A stretch of 64,000 bases of DNA from assembly GCA_030180135.1 (NCBI GenBank), contig CM058230.1, positions 107,127,503 through 107,191,502 on the forward strand. Direction: 5' to 3'. Below the pieces are notes generated by a model. It had not been told where the DNA came from. It did no database searches and saw nothing but the letters and a program-made list of their open reading frames with translations. Position numbers and translations under genes: made by a program. This document shows positions 58,288 to 64,000 of this stretch, piece by piece (the first letter of the stretch is position 1; every line of letters starts with the position of its first letter). The stretch comes from Orychophragmus violaceus (lineage: Eukaryota; Streptophyta; Magnoliopsida; Brassicales; Brassicaceae).

Positions 58288-61200
58288 ATTCATAATCCTT
58301 TTGTCACAATATCTCGATTAGTCATAAGGCAAGATTAGTGTCATCCTTATAAAGCCTAATCTTGTTCATCGGACTCTGATTTGATACTGTCAATCCAAAC
58401 GACTCGGGACACTCCGTTTGAGCATGGCCATGCATTTTCCAGTATTCAAATCTCCGATTGGCCTAGAGATATTCACTCCATTTATATTGGAGGGACAAAT
58501 CCCGTCTTGTTCCATCACTGTAAACCACTCATTTCATAATGTACCCAAACAAGGTCCTTATAACTATCGCAAAACGACAGCGTTAGACAATGATCAAAGT
58601 GCATCAGTCCATGTGCAGTCACATGCATGCGAACTCAGGTCTAAGGACTATACTCTATAGTCGTAGTAAGAATCTCTTATGACACAGATATAAATATCCT
58701 GAAGAGTTCTTATAAGCGGGTCGTGTCCGGTCGTATGTTCCCAAACATACACCTATGTACTGACTTTGATGCCGCGCATCTATGACACACTGAGACTTTG
58801 TCATAAGTCACGTACCAATCCAGTCTCACACGGTTGTTGGTGTTCCAATTTCAACAACCTTCGACTAGGGACGGGATGATATAAAACATCTATCAAATAT
58901 AGGGTCTCATGATCAAGCTAAATGACTTCGATGACTCAAGATCAAGTCATTTACTTCGATGACCTATAAAATGGTTCATATCACTTTGGAACGATTATTT
59001 CATCACAGTTAAAATAATCTTGAAATAATAATTTCATTAAACATCTTAAATGTTATTTCAAGAACATATCCAATAACTAAATAAAGCCCTTTAATAACTC
59101 CCACTGAAATTGAGACTATATCTTAATTTCACTTATCCTACAGCAACAGTCCGCGACTCGTGCTTAGGCCTAAGGAGTGGCTTCGTTAATAGATTAGCAA
59201 CGTTCTCATTTGTTGAAACTTGCTGATCTACTTAACATCTCTGTCATTTATCTTAAGGTGTTTGGACCTCTGATGTGCAGCTAGTCTCATCTATGCTGGG
59301 AATCACATCAAGTTCATTGACGAACTCTTCTTTCCAAACAACCTCTTTCGCCGCTTTCCAAGCTGCGAAATGTTCAGTTTAAGTCATGGAGTCAGCAACA
59401 GTGCCTTGCACCGCCAGACAGACACAAGATATAACCGGACTGTGACCGGAAATCATCTTTGTCTGTTGGAAACTTGCCTTTCTGACTCTGCTGACTTGTA
59501 GCACATCACTTTCTCCGTAAATCAAGAACTTATCCTTAGTATTCCTCAAATACTTTAGGACATACTTTAGGAAACTTGATTCTTTGCTGGATTTGACTGG
59601 TCTTTACTTGTCTTGCTTAACATTAAAGCAACATCAAACAAGTACGTTTTATGGCATACATGATAGATCCAATTACCGAAGCATATGGAATCATATCCAT
59701 GCATTTAAGCTCAGCAGTTATCGTAGGATACTGTATCTTGCTTAACGCAATGCCATGTGACATTGGCATAAAACCCTTCTTGGATTGCTGGAAAAACGTG
59801 TAGGACTTTGTCAATTTAAGAATCCTGACATTGTCCTACCAGCTCTTTTGGATCTCTATCTTTAAATCCAAAATCCAAGACTTTCGTGGCTATACCCTTG
59901 TCATTCACAAAACCAACTCCCAAGCTAGTCCTTTTCCGACTACAGCGTTGGGACGTTATATCCGAGAATCAGTATGTCATCGACATACACTATGAGAAAT
60001 GCAATATCGCTCCCACTTATCTATTAGTAAACACACAGTTCCGCTTCGTTCCTGTTCAAGTCAAAACCTTGACTACTTCAACAGAACGAAGATTCCAACT
60101 CCGATATGTTTGCTTCCATCCATGAATGGATCGATGAAGCTAACTTACATAAAATGTAATTTTTTTCGGAGTCCGGGCTTACTTTCGCTTCTTTGAATTT
60201 CGCAGATTCGTCGCTTTCAATGATCATCAGATCATGCGAGCTTTCAATGATTATCAGGTTCAACTAATGACGAGAAATCACTCTCTGATTAGTAACTGAT
60301 TCATTCATATCTGCGAACTTCAGGCTCCACAGGTGTAGATTCTACAGAAATCTGTAAATCCTTCCGCTGCTCTCCCTTAATAGGTTAAGCAGCCTCCTGT
60401 ATTTCTCGAATTTCTTCGAGTTGTACTTTTACTCCCACTGTTCTTCTTGGAAAGTAACTTCCCTTCTTAGAAAACAGAATGGTCGTAAAAATACTTTTTA
60501 CTCCCATTGTTCTTCTTGGAAAGTAATTTCCCTTCTTAGAAAACAGAATGGTCATAAAAGTACCGAGCCTTGGTTTCCCTAAGAAAACTTCGAGTTATGC
60601 TTTTACTCCCACTGTTCTTCTTGGAAAATAACTTCCCTTCTTAGAAAACAGATTGGACGTAAAAGTAACAAGCCTTAGTTTCTCTAGGACAACCAGCGAA
60701 GTAGCACAACTACAAATACTCAGCAAAGACAAATTTGGATCGATTCCAATCCACATTAACGTGGTGTCTTTCAACCGATATTTGTGGAACTATTTCAGCG
60801 TAAACTTAGATATTTTAGAGCGTTATTCTTGAATAATATCATGGAAGATTCGTGTGACTCATCTTTAATCATTTCTAATAAGATCTGATTCTTTCTCACA
60901 GAAACACCTTCAGGTTTTCAGGAGAAATGAGCTGTGAAACGATTTCACACTCATTAAGATGATCACACAATCAATGACTTAAGTATTCTCACTCGTGATT
61001 TGATCCAGAGTCTTAATACTTTTGTCATTCAGATCCTATACTTCATTCTGGAACTCTTTCGACCATGTCAAAGAATTCCGACTTGTGTCTCATCAAATGA
61101 ACACAGTCACACTCACTGAAGTAATCAGTAGAGACAATGAAGTACAGGAAATTTTCTCTGGCATTACTGCACATTGGGCCACATACATCAGTATGTTCCA

Positions 61201-61774
61201 GGTCCAATAAGCCTTTGGGTTTTTCTCTAGCTCGGCTAAGATAGGCCCTTTACCTTTTGGTCTAGTAAACAGAATTCAAGTCTCATAAGATATTTTATCA
61301 AATGAGCCCAACAGTCCATGACTATGGGATTTCTGAATCCGACTTACTCTATGTGACCAAGACTTTATGCCAAGAAAAATCAGGTTTAATTCATCAGATT
61401 TAAACCAATTCGGTATTTATGTTACATTTAGGCACTCTTTGGTTTAAGATATAAAACCCATTCCATGAATAGGGTGCTACAATTAATATTTCATTAAGAT
61501 CAAAAGAACAAAACTTGTCTTTTATCAAAACGAAAAACATTCAAATTCTTACAAGAAAATGAAAGACAACTCTGCTTAAAGCAGGTACATTGTAGCAATT
61601 ACTTAATACAAAACCAAGCCTAAAAGGGATCTATAAGTGAAAACCCTACGGCTGAGGCAGCATCCCAAGCTCCTTCCAGACATGTAGTTTCACTTGCCCT
61701 TCCTTCAAAGTTCTACTGTTGCCCAGGCTCTGCATATTATAACAAATATCAGTGCCACAACCAGTATCCAATAC
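58288..61774 (-). pseudogene. Element F degenerate pol
   Basis: About 3.5 kb homologous to 34521-37831 of E. Relics on the minus strand include KGFMPMSHGIALSK and IPYASVIGSIMYA (about 59640-59780), the end of a copia reverse transcriptase, and the integrase relic near 61070-61160. It is broken by many stops and small indels, most of them shared with E. A short segment with ACTCCCACTGTTCTTCTTGG is present three times (about 60430-60640), a local duplication not seen in E. No enzyme can be made. Confidence 0.82.
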
Positions 61775-62665
61775 CTATAAGGTAGAACTTGAAGTAGTAA
61801 CATGAATACCTGAGGAAGTAGTCGCATACATCGACTTTAACTCCTCATTATCTTCCATGAATTTAATGCAATCTCTCTTCCAATGCCCTGTCTCCTTACA
61901 GTAGCAGCACTTACCAACGTAAGAGGTATCTGACTCGGGCTCAGAAGACACACGCTTGCCATGATTCAAAATCTGGACAACTTTGCCTTCACCCTTGTCA
62001 GCATTAGGTTTAGTAAACCTACCCTTCTCATTCATGAGATTGTACAGGGTACTCTTCACGTTTGGCTCAACTGTCTTGAGCATATCATGCAGTTCAGTCA
62101 GCGTCTTCGTTAAGCCTTTCTTGATATAGTTCCTTCTGAACTTATCATAGCTTGACGGCAGTGACTGCAGAATGATTTCAGTTGCCAATTCTTGGCTAAC
62201 TGGATAATCCAGTTTCCTCAGGTTATCAATGTAACCCATCATTTTACTGACATGAGGACTTACTGGATGATCATTTGGTAGCTTGCAGCTAGTGAGAGAT
62301 TTAACCAACTGGTATCTCTCCACTCTTATCTGCTCCTGAAATTTCAATTTCAGGCTGCTGATCATCTCTATTGGCGACTCCATGTTCTCATATTGCTTCC
62401 GCAAGTCTGAGTCCATGGTAGCCAATATCAGACCACGCACATCTACCGCATCATTATAATGCTTATTCCAAGCATCATATACTGCATGAGAAGCATTGGA
62501 CCCGATCCTCTCGGGGAGAGCTCTCTCAAGAACATAGTCCTTTCTCTCCTGCCTGAGGACTAGCCTCAGGTTCCGCGACCAAGTCAAGAAATTTGATCCG
62601 TTCAGCTTGTCCATCCCAAGGATAGACCGGATCGAGAAAGTGTTTTGATTGTTTGTGCTAGTCAT
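61775..62665 (-). CDS. gag: Element F Gag
   Basis: 297 codons from the ATG at 62665, five bases after ATTTCAG. Very similar to E Gag: FLTWSRNLRLVL, VSPHVSKMMGYIDNLRKLDYP, ELATEIILQSLP and the knuckle CCYCKETGHWKRDC. A TAG replaces the lysine codon just before the protease motif, so this copy ends after the Gag domain. The nucleocapsid part is complete, so the product could still be packaging-competent. Confidence 0.86.
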   Translation of the reverse strand: MTSTNNQNTFSIRSILGMDKLNGSNFLTWSRNLRLVLRQERKDYVLERALPERIGSNASHAVYDAWNKHYNDAVDVRGLILATMDSDLRKQYENMESPIEMISSLKLKFQEQIRVERYQLVKSLTSCKLPNDHPVSPHVSKMMGYIDNLRKLDYPVSQELATEIILQSLPSSYDKFRRNYIKKGLTKTLTELHDMLKTVEPNVKSTLYNLMNEKGRFTKPNADKGEGKVVQILNHGKRVSSEPESDTSYVGKCCYCKETGHWKRDCIKFMEDNEELKSMYATTSSGIHVTTSSSTL

Positions 62666-64000
62666 AACTGAAATATAAGATAAAAGGATTTTAGTTAATA
62701 TGTTCAATGTGATTAATCTCGTATTAAATTTAATATGATTAATCACGCATTATATTCAATAACATCAGTTACCCTCAATAGAATATAATGATTCCAAGAT
62801 CCACATATAACTAAGATTAAAGTGGGCCACTGGCCGTCACCCAACCTTAGCTTATATCGGTAAGCCCTATGTCGGCTAATTATATCCGTGATATAACTCT
62901 TGGTTGTGAATCTGGGCCCGAGGCCCAATTCACTCTGATGTCTCAAGGCCCGGGACTCCCGATGGCCCAGTCAAGAAAACCAGACTATACAGTCATGTAA
63001 TCATTAATGTCTGGGACTCCCAATGACATTTATGAATCACAAACCGTCTTACCCACGCAAAAGCAGACATCCTCACACTGTAAGGCCATGAATACAATTG
63101 AATGGGCTTTGACAGCTGACATAGAATGGACAAGACATCCAACGCTTGATATTATATGAGGTTCGTAGGTTTATTAAAATTTCATTTCCAAAATAGAAGA
63201 TTACTATTTCGGGAAACTTTCTATTTTAGGAAACTTACTATTTTAGGAAACTTTCTAAAAATGGAAGCTTTCCTTAAATCCAAAACATGCAAATTCAGAA
63301 ACTTCTAATTTAAGAAACTTTCTAATTTCAAAATTTTGGAAACTTATTAATTTAAAATCGATTTTAAAGTTTTATAAAAAAATAAATTTTAAATTAATCT
63401 GAAGAAGAGACTCAAATAATTGGCCCAATTGTTTTAACTTCTTGGCCCGAGGCCCAAGAATTGGTCCATGTCCAAGACATAACCCAATTGTCCAATTAAA
63501 TGACATAACCGGTCTGGTTCATTAAAATTGGTCTAACCAAAATTAATTACTACGACGACCACAATTGTCAACCGGTTATTTACTAAACCGGATTTTCTCA
63601 ATTTATTTGGTCCAACCAAATCAAATTAGAAATTCCTGGTTTAGGCACTAAATCCAATAATTATTTCGACATTGGATTTCTTATCCCGGTTTAACCAGAA
63701 CTTAATAAATTTATTAAGTCTGTTTATTAAACCGTGACGTTTAATTTTAATTAAATTAAACCGAGTCTAAACCCTAACCGCATCGATCGATGCTCTCAGC
63801 ATCGATCCTGCAACGATCGTTCATCGATCCTGCATCGATCGATGCTCTCACGCGTGCACGAACGGTTATCAGGTTTGGCCGAGAGATTCTCGCGAGATCC
63901 ATGCGATCGTTTGAACGATCCATGCGATCGCGGTCAATCTCTCGCGACTTGCAACGATCGATCCTTGCATTGCATCGATCGATGCAATGCGATCTCTCGT
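62666..64000 (-). other. Element F untranslated leader, cut by the window end
   Basis: Single-copy version of the conserved leader (62700-63280 matches the duplicated unit in E), then an AT-rich part. A CpG-rich part with repeated ATCGATCGATGC palindromes follows from about 63780 to the end. PBS and 5' LTR are expected beyond 64000. No gene is supported. Confidence 0.8.

Larger units (their letters stand above)
43523..64000 (-). mobile_element. Element G: pol-less gypsy derivative, split by F and B, runs off the window
   Basis: Left LTR 43523-46219, short internal region 46220-47627, PBS, then the start of the second LTR (47628-48591), which is interrupted by copia F. The expected target-site duplication is GGATC (43518-43522); the other copy is outside the window. 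The internal region is only 1.4 kb and keeps gag remnants and the gag-pol intron but no pol, so it is a non-autonomous deletion derivative. The two LTRs differ at about 3 of 964 aligned sites by eye. Confidence 0.85.
48592..64000 (-). mobile_element. Element F: copia element with gag and decayed pol, split by B, runs off the window
   Basis: Close relative of E. The 3' LTR is 48592-49273, the polypurine tract follows, then element B interrupts it. The pol relics, gag and leader continue from 58288 to the window end. The likely target duplication is TCGAC (48587-48591), with the partner outside. The gag frame stops just before the protease motif. Confidence 0.88.

Overview
The window looks like plant (peri)centromeric heterochromatin, and I see no ordinary host gene, tRNA or rRNA in it. 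It is a tandem satellite with a monomer of about 182 bp, arranged in irregular higher-order repeats and invaded by nested LTR retrotransposons. The satellite carries GTCCATATGAG, a string I recall from the Arabidopsis 180-bp centromere repeat, so a Brassicaceae genome is likely. The species is not identifiable from sequence alone.

Layout. Satellite blocks lie at 1-8570, 17546-26307, 31007-32693 and 43416-43522. Element A (8571-17545, minus strand, TSD CTCGG) is a Ty3/gypsy chromovirus of Tekay/Del type with 1930-bp LTRs. Element C (26308-31006, minus) is a truncated Ty1/copia element. Element D (32694-43415, plus, TSD TGAGG) is a solo LTR split by copia element E (33813-41791, minus, TSD CGCGG). 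Element G (from 43523, minus) is a pol-less gypsy derivative with the same LTR as D in inverted orientation. Its second LTR is split by copia element F (from 48592, minus), which is itself split by element B (49301-58282, plus, TSD TCTGT). B is an almost intact Tekay-type element with LTRs that differ at about one site. F and G run off the right end. The insertion order is satellite <- G <- F <- B, satellite <- D <- E, and satellite <- A.

Three themes recur. First, in the gypsy elements A and B a short GT...AG segment separates gag from protease. It contains the Gag stop codon, and removing it rejoins Gag to Pol in frame, so splicing appears to set the Gag:Gag-Pol choice. Second, copia elements E and F keep a gag ORF but share the same decayed pol. 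Their untranslated leader is almost identical to that of the more complete relative C although Gag differs strongly, as expected of a gag-only family mobilised in trans through a shared packaging leader. Third, several short dyads are conserved at fixed places (about 97-100 bp upstream of the gypsy TATA box, just before the polypurine tract, and upstream of the copia TATA box), and their two arms change together between elements. All homology statements come from reading the sequence by eye; no database search was run.
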